A stretch of 64,000 bases of DNA from NCBI GenBank assembly GCA_963853835.1, contig OY970820.1:30156873-30220872 (forward strand), written 5' to 3'. Under the pieces are notes generated by a model. It worked only from the letters and a program-made list of their open reading frames with translations. It was not told where the DNA came from and ran no database searches. The stretch is from Calendula officinalis (Eukaryota > Streptophyta > Magnoliopsida > Asterales > Asteraceae). The translations under genes were made by a program, and so were the position numbers. This document shows, in pieces, positions 11,078 through 24,384 of the stretch. How positions within the stretch are numbered: the first letter of the stretch is position 1; each line of letters opens with the position of its first letter.

Positions 11078-12774
11078 ACCCTAAAGTCACATCAATTTTT
11101 GCATACTAGGCACGAACTGGTCAAAATCAAGCAATTCATCGTGACACTATCAAGGCCTTAGTTAACAATACTTCTAACAATCATCAACTATTTTATGCAT
11201 GATTAGCCATATTACAAGGATGACAAAATTTTACAAAGTCAAGTTGCACGTTTTGACAAAACAAGTCGAAGTCTACACAATTCAGGTCTACCCCACATAT
11301 TTCATTACAATCATGGCAATATAGATAATAACATCTTCTATACCAAATTAGTCATACTCGCGACCTAACGGATCAAAGCAAGTTTAATTATCCAAAAAAA
11401 AAAAATTCTTATTACTTCCATAACATGTCAAGCTACTCACCAAACCGACTCATGCAATTATCAAACGATTTTCATCATAATCAAAATCTAGCAATTTTTA
11501 AAATGCAACCAATCAAGTCTTGACACTAATTACCTTGAACGGGTCAACATTGATAAATTTATCATAACTATTTCAAACATACAATTCACAGTTCATTAAC
11601 ATGTCAAACTCATGTGATGACTAATAAGCATTTTCAATTACATGTCAACTTTTACTTAGACTTCAAGTCAATCAATCACAATTCAGTTAGTCCTTAACTC
11701 TTACTTATTATCATCCAAATAACATGATACTTTTCGTCAATTCAATTCATAATTAAGCATAAACCACCTTTATTGCAATCAATAAGACATCATCATCACC
11801 TTAAGTAATTTCAAGATTACTAATTCAAACTATGATCAATTTTATTAACATATATCATTTCAATATAATCGTTTAAATCTAAACACTAGATTTAAGTATA
11901 AGTCACATTTTCAAACTCTTCTCCAATAACTTCATAATCAATGCAAATCATTTAACAGTCTCTTTTATCTCCAATTATTACTATCACAAGTCAAATCAAA
12001 GTAATATAAACATACAGTTCATTAGTCACTTTTCAGAATCCAAATTCAACATAGAAAACCACTCAGGTTTGCATCAAAACATTTCAGGTCATTCCAACAT
12101 TTATCACTGACTATCTGCCGCAATTACTGTCTATAACAAAAGCAAACATCAATTTGTCCACATTGCACCAACATTTCTGATTCTCACAATACAAGTCACT
12201 ACATGTGACCCGACATGTCACACTAAAATTTCACTTTTCACATAACAAACACTGGTCCTACTTGGACTATTCAATTCACGCATACAATTCTATCCATTTT
12301 AATTACAAGCATCACATTCACGAAGTTTACAATAATTACTATTATACTCAATTTGATCCATGGTCACATATGTTGTGACCGAAACCGACATACAACCGAT
12401 TCTCTTCGCTTCTCCTAAAGTGAAGGAACAAACAAACAATTACAATCAACTAATCACCAATTTGCACAATATGAAAACAAGCAACTTTAACCACCGAGAC
12501 ACTATGTGTGTCCCAATAAACAAGAAAAGAAGCAATCTGCTATAACATTTATTCATAACTTTGATTAAACTAGACTAATCCACACATCATATCACACTAA
12601 ACTTAGTCCAAGTTTCAATAAAAGGAACATGTAAGCATACATCACTTATATCTACAAAACTCCTGACACATAAGATGTATCTCAAATCAACAAGCAATCA
12701 ATTATCCCAATTCAAGTGACACAACACACTGAAGGTAAGCAGTTCAGTTCATCACAACATTTCACAAATCTTAG

Positions 12775-13086
12775 CTAAGCAATCTTCTCAATTAACAATT
12801 CTACATAAACACAAGTATTGAGTTTATTAAAGCATACCCGAGCTATCATTGTCGGTCCACGGTTGGTGAAGATTCCCCGACCGCCCCCGTCCTTGATCCA
12901 CATCCCATTTTCCTTTCCCAAGGTCAACTTCCATCTTGCCCAAATTGACCTCCTCCAATGTACTTCTTTTTCCCACGTGCGTTTATATGCTCCTCCGGTA
13001 GTTCCCGCATCGTTACTTGATGTGCCAACATTTCCTAGGGCCAAGGGGGTCGGGTTCTCTTTACCTGTCATATCTATAACAATCAC
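12775..13086 (-). CDS. Small ORF (103 codons) after the PBS, unknown; copy 2
   Basis: Begins about 180 nt after the PBS, where gag would start in an autonomous element. The predicted protein begins MIVIDMTGKENPTPL and contains WEKEVHWRRSIWARWK; I recognise no gag domain. It is identical to the frame at 18328-18639, but that follows from the recent duplication and is not evidence of selection. It may be a gag relic or chance. Confidence 0.25.
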   Translation of the reverse strand: MIVIDMTGKENPTPLALGNVGTSSNDAGTTGGAYKRTWEKEVHWRRSIWARWKLTLGKENGMWIKDGGGRGIFTNRGPTMIARVCFNKLNTCVYVELLIEKIA

Positions 13087-13250
13087 AGCAACTCCCGAAA
13101 GCTTAGTTTAAATCGTTAGTAACTACATACTAACTATAAACTAACTTCATTCACATTTGCTCTAATCCCACTCGTCCGGAATGCTTGACCAAACTTGAGC
13201 CACGATTTGGGAATGGAACACCAACCCCGTGTATCCATCGCCAAACCGAA

Positions 13251-13262
13251 GCTCTGATACCA
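13251..13262 (-). other. Primer binding site of the second internal copy
   Basis: An identical TGGTATCAGAGC next to the LTR at 13266. A PBS here shows that this LTR also acted as a 5' LTR for the internal copy on its left, which is why a third LTR must once have existed. Confidence 0.93.
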
Positions 13263-14036
13263 AATTGTAACACCGCAAAATTTAGGAAGCGTTTTTTTTT
13301 TTTTTTAAATGCCCGAAGGCGATTAGGTTATCCTCTAGGTTAGTTTAGTTTAGTTTAGTTTACAAACAAGGTCCCACAATAAGCTTCCAAAATAAACATT
13401 ACTTAAACAATACAAAACGGTGTCACTTAAACGACATGGCTCATTTTTCAAAACATAACAAACTGAGCTTGGTCACTCATTCCGTCCAAAGCACCGATCA
13501 ACCTGAAAAGATTCAACGAGGGAGGGATTAGCACAAAGCTAAGTGAATGAATATAATCTACAAATTCTGTAAAGCCCAACAAGCTGGCATAGACATCTCT
13601 ACTATCTAAAAGCCACCTAACCACTTATCACTGTTCGCTAGAACACGGAAGTTATAAAACATCTCCGGTTCGGGACAACACTGTTTGTTCGAGAAGATCG
13701 GGGTCCTGCCGGAGCCTTAAACCATGGTCGGCCAAACCACGGTAACCGATAGCGGTTCGTGACCAACACCCGGGCAACTCCCTCCCCTTGACCATGCAAC
13801 AAATACAGGTAAGGTCAGATACCCTTTAGTCGACACCCATTGCCCAGCGCACTGACTTCTCAAACCTCGGATAACCACACACCGAGCCTCGGATAACCAC
13901 ACACCGAGTTGTTGCTTGCAATCAAGCAAAGTCACTTCACATTGTGCGCAAAACCTATTTGACTCCAGACTAGCAAATAGGTACTAAACTAGCAAGCAAG
14001 ATACAACAAAACTGCATCAAAAGCATTGCAACTGAG

Positions 14037-14184
14037 TTCCCATCGCGAACTCAAGTTCGCGTCGCGAACTCACGTTCGCGTTCGGTAACTCAGTCGCGAA
14101 GTGTTCACGGCCAACACCAAAATTCTCTGTCTCGAGTTCGCGTTTCGCGAACTCTAGTTCGCGTCGCGAACTACCTGAAGCTGG
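14037..14184 (-). repeat. TTCGCG palindrome cluster in LARD LTR
   Basis: Repeated GTTCGCGTCGCGAAC, TTCGCGAACTC and CGCGAACTCAAG units. The second LTR has the same cluster at about 19590-19738 with one C/T difference in CTCGAGTTCGCG. Confidence 0.7.
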
Positions 14185-14265
14185 CACAATTCCTGCATTT
14201 TCAACAAGCATGCATATACCAAACTAATTGTAACCAAACACAAGTTGGAGGTTAAATCCACTCAC

Positions 14266-14324
14266 CGAAACCTTCCACTTGCCGAGCTCAGAGGTCTAAT
14301 GTTTCTGAGTCCCGATCCCGATTC
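14266..14324 (-). other. Exon-like hairpin module in LARD LTR
   Basis: On the minus strand GGTGTACAG precedes 59 nt ending TCG before GTGAGTGG. The stem here is CTCAGA/TCTGAG, whereas other families have CTCAGT/ACTGAG: both arms changed, so pairing is kept. Confidence 0.55.
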
Positions 14325-15266
14325 CTGTACACCAAAGGAATACCGAATTAGTATATAATTCCAATAAATTATAAACAATGTTAAATATACATTTAACACT
14401 AACACTTGCACTAACTAGATAGCCAAACACTTAAACCATCATATGGACATGTCATTACCGTTTACACTTACACAACAAGTCAACTAGTCATTTTGCAAGT
14501 CTTACACCCAAACGGGTCAAACCGGATTATTAAACAATAATACTTCCTACAACTATAATCATATCATCAACTTGCCATTCACCAAATGTTACCAATGACA
14601 TTACTAATCACATAATTCTAACAAAATACTTACACTTTCACAACCCAAGTTATATTAAGTCATTTTACCACTAAATGGCCCAAACGGGTCAAAATCACAT
14701 AATTGTCAACGTGCCCAATTATTACCTCTTTAATCCTACAATGAACTTTACCATGACATTAAGCCACATTTGGCAATTCATAATCATATATCAATTCATC
14801 AAGTTCAAGACACCAACAATCCATGCATTTTCCTTCCAATTTACTAGTTAACCATTTTTAACTAAAAACATCCAAACACAACTATAAATGCTATAATCTA
14901 CCATTTAGTAAATCATAACTAATTAATCAATCTAACAAGTTCTAACTATCACAACCCAACTATTTTACTTCAAAATCATAAGTAATAACTTTTGACCCAA
15001 ATCATCCAAACGCTAACTGTCAAATCTCACCAAATCTCAACATAATTCAAAACTAACAATTTTGACTCACACTATCACAACTAACATATCCAACATGTCA
15101 TTTATCATAACTAGACATAAATTCCATAATTCACAATCTTACTAGCAAGTCATAACTAGTTACCCAATCATACAAGATTAACACTTCCTACATAATAATT
15201 TAACCCACATTAATATTAAAACCCATATTAAATCAAGTTAGAAGCATAAACCAAGACCACACAATT

Positions 15267-15357
15267 GATACACACACACACACTCATACACGAACACACA
15301 CACACACACACACACGAACACACACACACACACGAACACACACACACACCCACACAT
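15267..15357. repeat. CA microsatellite in LTR (also 20825-20909)
   Basis: Runs of ACACAC broken by CGAACA and CTCATACACG. The copy in the other LTR differs in length, as expected of a fast-evolving tract. Confidence 0.9.
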
Positions 15358-16106
15358 GTGTACATTATGCTAAAAAGGTTGTACCTTGTGCTAAATCACT
15401 TGTACCCATGCAACAAAACATGTCAAACTTTGTATAAACACTTAACATACCATTTAACACCATAAACACCAACCAAATCTCAAGAACACATAAACCCTAA
15501 TTTATCAACTATCATGGAATCGAAAATAAACACATATAGGTTGAAGCTTACCTCAAGAGCTTTCCAAAAATGTGTTCGGATTAAAGATTGGCCAAGAAAC
15601 GAGCTATAGATCTTCACCAAAAGCTCAAGAATAACAATGGGGTTTTTATTTTAGAGAGATGTTAGAGAGAGAGAGGAGAGAGACGTATGGAAGAGAGAGA
15701 GAGTGAGAAAGGTTTGTGAGCATGGAAGGATGGAGTTTCCCATCTCAATTGGCTGCTCAAACAAGGGATGGGGCCCACTAGACTCTTTCTTTTCATTTTT
15801 AACAAATACAATATAAAAGTCCCTTTCGTAGTTAATTTATTTAATATACCAAACGGGCTCCAATTTTAAAAACGAAAGCATTTCTGGAGACGATATTAAA
15901 AGGAGAATCCAAAGATATAAAAATCACATTTTCATTTAAACATTTCAGAAAACAGATATTTTAATCCCTTGATTAAAATATCACAAAAGGACAAAAGGTC
16001 CAACAATCAATTTAACATTTAGTCAATTTATTCCACATAGGGTCAAATAGATATTTTCAAATATCAAATATACCTAAAACAACTAGGCCAGTTTTAGGAT
16101 GTTACA

Positions 16107-16120
16107 ACTCTACCCTCCTT
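16107..16120 (-). other. Polypurine tract before the 3' LTR
   Basis: On the minus strand AAGGAGGGTAGAGT directly precedes the LTR start TGTAACATCC, and is itself preceded by CGGGGACGGAATCC, a typical context before the 3' LTR of Ty3/gypsy elements. Confidence 0.85.
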
Positions 16121-18327
16121 AAAGAGGATTCCGTCCCCGGAATCCAACAACAAAATCCAATTAGCAAGCATTTATCACAATAAGTTTACGCCTCTATTTC
16201 AATCACTTTCACGTATACATGTTCAAACAAAATCGCATCCAATTTGTCATGCATTTTATAGTATACTTAGCAATTCCAACTTTTCATATTATGTTCCCGC
16301 AAAACATCGCCATTTCAATTAACAATCAAATCATTTCTGTAGTCTATACTTACTCCAAATAATCTCATTACTCATAAAGCATTTACCATTCATAACAAGT
16401 TAGCATTCTTCATGCCATAACAGTTAATCAACTAACATAGGTTACAACATCATTTCCATACACAAGGTCACAACAATTAACCCAAGTCTCAATTATCTAC
16501 TCATTTTATTCTTTATTCTAACGAACATTACAATCATGCACAGTTTTACTCGTTAAACGACCCATAATTTTAAGAATTTCCAATAAAATTTCCAGTCTTA
16601 ATCAATTAATTCTCAAAAATACCCTTTCATAACATAAAGTCACATCAATTTTTGCATACTAGGCACGAACTGGTCAAAATCAAGCAATTCATCGTGACAC
16701 TATCAAGGCTTTAGTTAACAATACTTCTAACAATCATCAACTATTTTATGCATGATTAGCCATATTACAAGGATGACAAAATTTTACAAAGTCAAGTTGC
16801 ACGTTTTGACAAAACAAGTCGAAGTCTACACAATTCAGGTCTACCCCACATATTTCATTACAATCATGGCAATATAGATAATAACATCTTCTATACCAAA
16901 TTAGTCATACTCGCGACCTAACGGATCAAAACAAGTTTTATTATCCAAAAAAAAAAAATTCTTATTACTTCCATAACATGTCAAGCTACTCACCAAACCG
17001 ACTCATGCAATTATCAAACGATTTTCATCATAATCAAAATCTAGCAATTTTTAAAATGCAACCAATCAAGTCTTGACACTAATTACCTTGAACGGGTCAA
17101 CATTGATAAATTTATCATAACTATTTCAAACATACAATTCACAGTTCATTAACATGTCAAACTCATGTGATGACTAATAAGCATTTTCAATTACATGTCA
17201 ACTTTTACTTAGACTTCAAGTCAATCAATCACAATTCAGTTAGTCCTTAACTCTTACTTATTATCATCCAAATAACATGATACTTTTCGTCAATTCAATT
17301 CATAATTAAGCATAAACCACCTTTATTGCAATCAATAAGACATCATCATCACCTTAAGTAATTTCAAGATTACTAATTCAAACTATGATCAATTTTATTA
17401 ACATATATCATTTCAATATAATCGTTTAAATCTAAACACTAGATTTAAGTATAAGTCACATTTTCAAACTCTTCTCCAATAACTTCATAATCAATGCAAA
17501 TCATTTAACAGTCTCTTTTATCTCCAATTATTACTATCACAAGTCAAATCAAAGTAATATAAACATACAGTTCATTAGTCACTTTTCAGAATCCAAATTC
17601 AACATAGAAAACCACTCAGGTTTGCATCAAAACATTTCAGGTCATTCCAACATTTATCACTGACTATCTGCCGCAATTACTGTCTATAACAAAAGCAAAC
17701 ATCAATTTGTCCACATTGCACCAACATTTCTGATTCTCACAATACAAGTCACTACATGTGACCCGACATGTCACACTAAAATTTCACTTTTCACATAACA
17801 AACACTGGTCCTACTTGGACTATTCAATTCACGCATACAATTCCATCCATTTTAATTACAAGCATCACATTCACGAAGTTTACAATAATTACTATTATAC
17901 TCAATTTGATCCATGGTCACATATGTTGTGACCGAAACCGACATACAACCGATTCTCTTCGCTTCTCCTAAAGTGAAGGAACAAACAAACAATTACAATC
18001 AACTAATCACCAATTTGCACAATATGAAAACAAGCAACTTTAACCACTGAGACACTATGTGTGTCCCAATAAACAAGAAAAGAAGCAATCTGCTATAACA
18101 TTTATTCATAACTTTGATTAAACTAGACTAATCCACACATCATATCACACTAAACTTAGTCCAAGTTTCAATAAAAGGAACATGTAAGCATACATCACTT
18201 ATATCTACAAAACTCCTGACACATAAGATGTATCTCAAATCAACAAGCAATCAATTATCCCAATTCAAGTGACACAACACACTGAAGGTAAGCAGTTCAG
18301 TTCATCACAACATTTCACAAATCTTAG

Positions 18328-18639
18328 CTAAGCAATCTTCTCAATTAACAATTCTACATAAACACAAGTATTGAGTTTATTAAAGCATACCCGAGCTATC
18401 ATTGTCGGTCCACGGTTGGTGAAGATTCCCCGACCGCCCCCGTCCTTGATCCACATCCCATTTTCCTTTCCCAAGGTCAACTTCCATCTTGCCCAAATTG
18501 ACCTCCTCCAATGTACTTCTTTTTCCCACGTGCGTTTATATGCTCCTCCGGTAGTTCCCGCATCGTTACTTGATGTGCCAACATTTCCTAGGGCCAAGGG
18601 GGTCGGGTTCTCTTTACCTGTCATATCTATAACAATCAC
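18328..18639 (-). CDS. Small ORF (103 codons) after the PBS, unknown; copy 1
   Basis: Same predicted protein as 12775-13086, in the intact internal region. A plus-strand frame overlaps it (18371-18664), so neither strand can be chosen from length alone. Position relative to the PBS favours the minus strand. Confidence 0.25.
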   Translation of the reverse strand: MIVIDMTGKENPTPLALGNVGTSSNDAGTTGGAYKRTWEKEVHWRRSIWARWKLTLGKENGMWIKDGGGRGIFTNRGPTMIARVCFNKLNTCVYVELLIEKIA

Positions 18640-18803
18640 AGCAACTCCCGAAAGCTTAGTTTAAATCGTTAGTAACTACATACTAACTATAAACTAACTT
18701 CATTCACATTTGCTCTAATCCCACTCGTCCGGAATGCTTGACCAAACTTGAGCCACGATTTGGGAATGGAACACCAACCCCGTGTATCCATCGCCAAACC
18801 GAA

Positions 18804-18815
18804 GCTCTGATACCA
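18804..18815 (-). other. Primer binding site (initiator tRNA-Met)
   Basis: On the minus strand TGGTATCAGAGC stands three bases after the LTR end. It is complementary to the 3' end of plant initiator tRNA-Met, the usual primer of plant LTR elements. Confidence 0.93.
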
Positions 18816-18818
18816 AAT

Positions 18819-21661
18819 TGTAACACCGCAAAATTTAGGAAGCGTTTTTTTTTTTTTTTTAAATGCCCGAAGGCGATTAGGTTATCCTCTAGGTTAGTTT
18901 AGTTTAGTTTAGTTTACAAACAAGGTCCCACAATAAGCTTCCAAAATAAACATTACTTAAACAATACAAAACGGTGTCACTTAAACGACATGGCTCATTT
19001 TTCAAAACATAACAAACTGAGCTTGGTCACTCATTCCGTCCAAAGCACCGATCAACCTGAAAAGATTCAACGAGGGAGGGATTAGCACAAAGCTAAGTGA
19101 ATGAATATAATCTACAAATTCTGTAAAGCCCAACAAGCTGGCATAGACATCTCTACTATCTAAAAGCCACCTAACCACTTATCACTGTTCGCTAGAACAC
19201 GGAAGTTATAAAACATCTCCGGTTCGGGACAACACTGTTTGTTCGAGAAGATCGGGGTCCTGCCGGAGCCTTAAACCATGGTCGGCCAAACTACGGTAAC
19301 CGATAGCGGTTCGTGACCAACACCCGGGCAACTCCCTCCCCTTGACCATGCAACAAATACAGGTAAGGTCGGATACCCTTTAGTCGACACCCATTGCCCA
19401 GCGCACTGACTTCTCAAACCTCGGATAACCACACACCGAGCCTCGGATAACCACACACCGAGTTGTTGCTTGCAATCAAGCAAAGTCACTTCACATTGTG
19501 CGCAAAACCTATTTGACTCCACACTAGCAAATAGGTACTAAACTAGCAAGCAAGATACAACAAAACTGCATCAAAAGCATTGCAACTGAGTTCCCATCGC
19601 GAACTCAAGTTCGCGTCGCGAACTCACGTTCGCGTTCGGTAACTCAGTCGCGAAGTGTTCACGGCCAACACCAAAATTCTCTGTCTCTAGTTCGCGTTTC
19701 GCGAACTCTAGTTCGCGTCGCGAACTACCTGAAGCTGGCACAATTCCTGCATTTTCAACAAGCATGCATATACCAAACTAATTGTAACCAAACACAAGTT
19801 GGAGGTTAAATCCACTCACCGAAACCTTCCACTTGCCGAGCTCAGAGGTCTAATGTTTCTGAGTCCCGATCCCGATTCCTGTACACCAAAGGAATACCGA
19901 ATTAGTATATAATTCCAATAAATTATAAACAATATTAAATATACATTTAACACTAACACTTGCACTAACTAGATAGCCAAACACTTAAACCATCATATGG
20001 ACATGTCATTACCGTTTACACTTACACAACAAGTCAACTAGTCATTTTGCAAGTCTTACACCCAAACGGGTCAAACCGGATTATTAAACAATAATACTTC
20101 CTACAACTATAATCATATCATCAACTTGCCATTCACCAAATGTTACCAATGACATTACTAATCACATAATTCTAACAAAATACTTACACTTTCACAACCC
20201 AAGTTATATTAAGTCATTTTACCACTAAATGGCCCAAACGGGTCAAAATCACATAATTGTCAACGTGCCCAATTATTACCTCATTAATCCTACAATGAAC
20301 TTTACCATGACATTAAGCCACATTTGGCAATTCATAATCATATATCAATTCATCAAGTTCAAGACACCAACAATCCATGCATTTTCCTTCCAATTTACTA
20401 GTTAACCATTTTTAACTAAAAACATCCAAACACAGCTATAAATGCTATAATCTACCATTTAGTAAATCATAACTAATTAATCAATCTAACAAGTTCATAA
20501 CTATCACAACCCAACTATTTTACTTCAAAATCATAAGTTATAACTTTTGACCCAAATCATCCAAACGCTAACTGTCAAATCTCACCAAATCTCAACATAA
20601 TTCAAAACTAACAATTTTGACTCACACTATCACAACTAACATATCCAACATGTCATTTATCATAACTAGACATAAATTCCATAATTCACAATCTTACTAG
20701 CAAGTCATAACTAGTTACCCAATCATACAAGATTAACACTTCCTACATAATAATTTAACCCACATTAATATTAAAACCCATATTAAATCAAGTTAGAAGC
20801 ATAAACCAAGACCACACAATTGATACACACACACACACTCATACACGAACACACACACACACACACACGAACACACACACACACACGAACACACACACAC
20901 ACCCACACATGTGTACATTATGCTAAAAAGGTTGTACCTTGTGCTAAATCACTTGTACCCATGCAACAAAACATGTCAAACTTTGTATAAACACTTAACA
21001 TACCATTTAACACCATAAACACCAACCAAATCTCAAGAACACATAAACCCTAATTTATCAACTATCATGGAATCGAAAATAAACACATATAGGTTGAAGC
21101 TTACCTCAAGAGCTTTCCAAAAATGTGTTCGGATTAAAGATTGGCCAAGAAACGAGCTATAGATCTTCACCAAAAGCTCAAGAATAACAATGGGGTTTTT
21201 ATTTTAGAGAGATGTTAGAGAGAGAGAGGAGAGAGACGTATGGAAGAGAGAGAGTGAGTGAGAAAGGTTTGTGAGCATGGAAGGATGGAGTTTCCCATCT
21301 CAATTGGCTGCTCAAACAAGGGATGGGGCCCACTAGACTCTTTCTTTTCATTTTTAACAAATACAATATAAAAGTCCATTTCGTAGTTAATTTATTTAAA
21401 ATACCAAACGGACTCCAATTTTAAAAACGAAAGCATTTCTGGAGACGATATTAAAAGGAGAATCCAAAGATATAAAAATCACATTTTCATTTAAACATTT
21501 CAGAAAACAGATATTTTAATCCCTTGATTAAAATATCACAAAAGGACAAAAGGTCCAACAATCAATTTAACATTTAGTCAATTTATTCCACATAGGGTCA
21601 AATAGATATTTTCAAATATCAAATATACTTAAAACAACTAGGCCAGTTTTAGGATGTTACA
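18819..21661 (-). repeat. LTR (5' on minus strand) of the LARD element
   Basis: Same ends as the copy at 13266, 2843 bp. It abuts host sequence at 21662 with an intact terminus, so this is the undamaged 5' end of the insertion. Confidence 0.9.
19820..19878 (-). other. Exon-like hairpin module in LARD LTR, second copy
   Basis: Copy of 14266-14324 in the other LTR, unchanged in the stem and at both splice-like edges. Confidence 0.55.
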
Positions 21662-21950
21662 GTTAGCACTAACTGATCAGCACTAACGGGGTCAGCACTA
21701 ACTGATTGCAACCAAATACAAGTTGGAGATTAAATCCACACACTGTAACCTTCTCCTTGCCACCAACTCAGTAGTCTAATGTCACTGAGTTTTCCTCCCA
21801 GCACTAACGGGGTCAACACTAACTGATTGCAACCAAATACAAGTTGGAGATTAAATCCACTCACCGTAACCTTTTCCTTGCCACCAACTCAGTAGTCTAA
21901 TGCCACTGAGTTTTCCTCCCGTTTCCTGTGAATCCAAATGAATACCGAAT
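21662..21950 (-). repeat. 289-bp direct repeat, right copy
   Basis: Second copy of 10789-11077. Its left edge abuts the intact TGTTACA end of the nested element's LTR at 21661, and its right edge runs on into normal host LTR (TTAGTACATAATTCC). Confidence 0.88.
21865..21925 (-). other. Exon-like hairpin module (host LTR family, right copy)
   Basis: Duplicate of 10992-11052 inside the 289-bp direct repeat. The stem AACTCAGT/ACTGAGTT and the donor-like GTGAGTGG are retained. Confidence 0.5.
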
Positions 21951-23241
21951 TAGTACATAATTCCACCAAATTATAAACAATTGTCAAGTAAGTTCGTAAA
22001 CTAACTTTTGACCCAAATGGCATCTAAATACTTGCAATAATAACTACTCAAGTCATATTCACATCATACTTTCATAATTCAAGTCAACTAACCACAATAA
22101 ACATTTTACATCCAAACGGGTCAAAACCTATTTTTGACTTTTACACCTTCCAAGCACAATTTACTTTCACAAAAACACTACATCTAGCAAGTCATAACTA
22201 ACTACATAATTTAATAAAATCAACACTATTCTTGACCAAGCATTTTTACCCTAAAATCACTAGTTTAACTTTTTGACCCAAATCATCCAAACACTAACTA
22301 GTTTATATCACAAAATCCACCAATACTTGACAATCAACATAAGTAATTTACCAAATATGTTATCTTAACATAATAAACAACAACCATCAAATCCTCAAAA
22401 AATCCAAGGTTTGACAAAACTCATCTTCTTCAAACCTCCATTAATGGAGCTTGAAGGTGAGCTTCACCAAAACTTAGTTTCTTCCCACAAATAACCACAC
22501 AATACATGTAAAAGCTTGAATAAACATGTAATCTAACATCTAACACAAGATTCACCCACAAAACTTCAAGAATCATAAACCCTAGTTTAACCAACTTGCA
22601 TGAAATCAATAACAAACACATGTAGAATGAAGCTCACCTCAAGGCCTACTCAAAAATGAATTTAGAATTTAGATTGAACAAGAAACAAGCCCTAGATCTT
22701 CAAAAGACACCAAGAACAAGCAAGAAGGTGAAGAGGATTTTTTAGAGAGAATTTAGAGAGAGTAGTTGGAGAGAGAAAAGAGCACATGCAATCTTGTTGT
22801 GTGTGTTGATATATAACTGAGAGAAGAGAAGGAGGTTTTGAGTTTTGACAGCTCCTTCAAAACGTTGCACAAGGAGAAAACAACAGGTGCACATTTCATT
22901 TAATAACAGTGTCAAAAGATACAGTTAATTCATTTAAAATATCAAACAGACTCCATTTTCAAAACGAATATATTTCCGTGATTGAAATTAAAAGTGAATA
23001 TAACAATATAGAAACCACATAATCATTTAAACATTTCAAAAATCCGATATTTTAATCTCTTGATTAAAATATAACAAAAAGACAAAACACTAAACAATTC
23101 ATTTAATAATACTTTAAAGCCAAAACTACTAGACCGGGTTTCAGGATGTTACAACAATTATCTTATCGTATCAACATCATGACTAGAATAGAAAACCCAA
23201 ACCACTCATAATTAAGACAAAATTGTGAAAAACAAATTCAA

Positions 23242-24300
23242 TTAAGATGATGTTCTTTTCTTCTTTGATGATTTGGAAGAACTTCCATCCTTGCTTCTTT
23301 TCTTCCCACTCTTTTCTTTTGATTTTTCAAATTTCCCCCCCTTAGTTTTACTAGACTTGACACTAATTACCCCTGATGGTATCTTTCCACTCCCGTTTTG
23401 CAAAGCAGTCTCAAAGTCTACATCCTTGTCAGCAATTGCATACCTTTGCAAGAACTCGGGATTCAACATACCCTCACTCTTTGCTTTCAAGTCGTCCTAA
23501 AAAACATCATAACAAAAACATAAGTTATATAAATATTAAATATAGCAATTATTGAAAAAAATATAATTTTTGTAATTTTGAAAAAGAAATATAAACGAAC
23601 CTTGACTTTCTTTGCAGCTTCATCGAGATCCTCTTCAAGTGAAATCAAGTGTGGCTTCAAGTCCACCTGTAAGCAAATAGACATAAAAATCAAAATTAAT
23701 ATAGATTCAAGAATTGGACGAAAAAGGAAAAAGAATATATGTGTATATACTTCCTCCGATTCAAATTAAGTGCTACACTTTCCATAAATGGGTGATTCAA
23801 AATAAGTGCTACACTTTCCATAAATGGAAAAAAATAGTAGGACTCACACCCACTAACTATCTACTTTAACAAAGTGAAATGACTCATTTACCCTTACTTT
23901 TTACTTTTAAACATCATTAACCTCACTTTATTCAAAAGGTGTGGAACCCATTATCCACTAATCATTCAATTAATCTAATTTAACCATCATTACACTATTT
24001 TGCTTCAAAAACCGTGAAAGTAGAAGTGTAGCACTTACTTTGAATCGGAGGAAGTATATAATTATAGGAATGAGTTCCCTTGAGAATTAATATATTGGGT
24101 GAGAATGTGAGAATAGATCTCAGCCACTGATTTGGGTGGATTTGGGGCTCACGGCCAGGCAAAATTTGCCGCGCGGCGCGTGGTGGCACATGTGCCCTGT
24201 TTAATCATCGATGAACCCTATGAATACATATAGGGTAATCATCGATGATTACACTAATTCTCACATTCTTACGAGTTTTCCAATTCTCAAAGGAACCCTC

Positions 24301-24384
<84 letters not shown>

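Larger units (their letters stand above)
13266..16106 (-). repeat. LTR (middle) of the LARD element
   Basis: Runs from TGTAACACCGC to GGATGTTACA, 2841 bp. I count about 14 differences from the LTR at 18819-21661 (about 0.5 percent), including small indels. It contains an exon-like module (14266-14324), a TTCGCG cluster (14037-14184), a CA microsatellite (15267-15357) and a GA-rich block (15650-15712). Confidence 0.9.
11078..21661 (-). mobile_element. Non-coding large-LTR retrotransposon with LTR-internal-LTR-truncated internal structure
   Basis: Minus orientation: LTR 21661-18819, internal 18818-16107, LTR 16106-13266, then a second, truncated internal copy 13265-11078. The two internal copies align with an offset of 5553 bp and only a handful of differences, and both have a tRNA-Met primer site next to an LTR. 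No gag, protease, RT, RNase H or integrase motif is visible in 2.7 kb of internal sequence, so this is a LARD-like element that needs proteins from elsewhere. The PBS and PPT are of Ty3/gypsy style. The left LTR that should close the second internal copy is missing. Confidence 0.85.
9483..23153 (-). mobile_element. Solo LTR (minus) interrupted by a nested LTR element
   Basis: The ends are TGTAACACCGCAAAAT at 9483 and GGATGTTACA finishing at 23153. Read on the minus strand this is TGTAACATCC...GCGGTGTTACA, the same terminal style as the other LTRs. The flanking pentamers are ACAGT (9478-9482) and ACAAT (23154-23158), an imperfect target duplication. The host LTR is the left part 9483-11077 plus the right part 21951-23153. 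It contains a Stowaway MITE at 10063 and a minisatellite at 10447. The interior 11078-21661 is a later retroelement. No PBS or second LTR for the host element is present. Confidence 0.8.

Noticed and set aside
9478..23158. 9483-23153 as a full-length LTR retrotransposon with its own internal region
   Set aside because: The two outer parts are complementary pieces of one LTR, not two LTRs; the LTR pair, PBS and PPT belong to the nested element.
23273..23500. Plus-strand ORF opposite the last NAT10 exon
   Set aside because: It is the shadow of the Lys/Ser-rich tail exon, which has clear family similarity and splice context on the minus strand.
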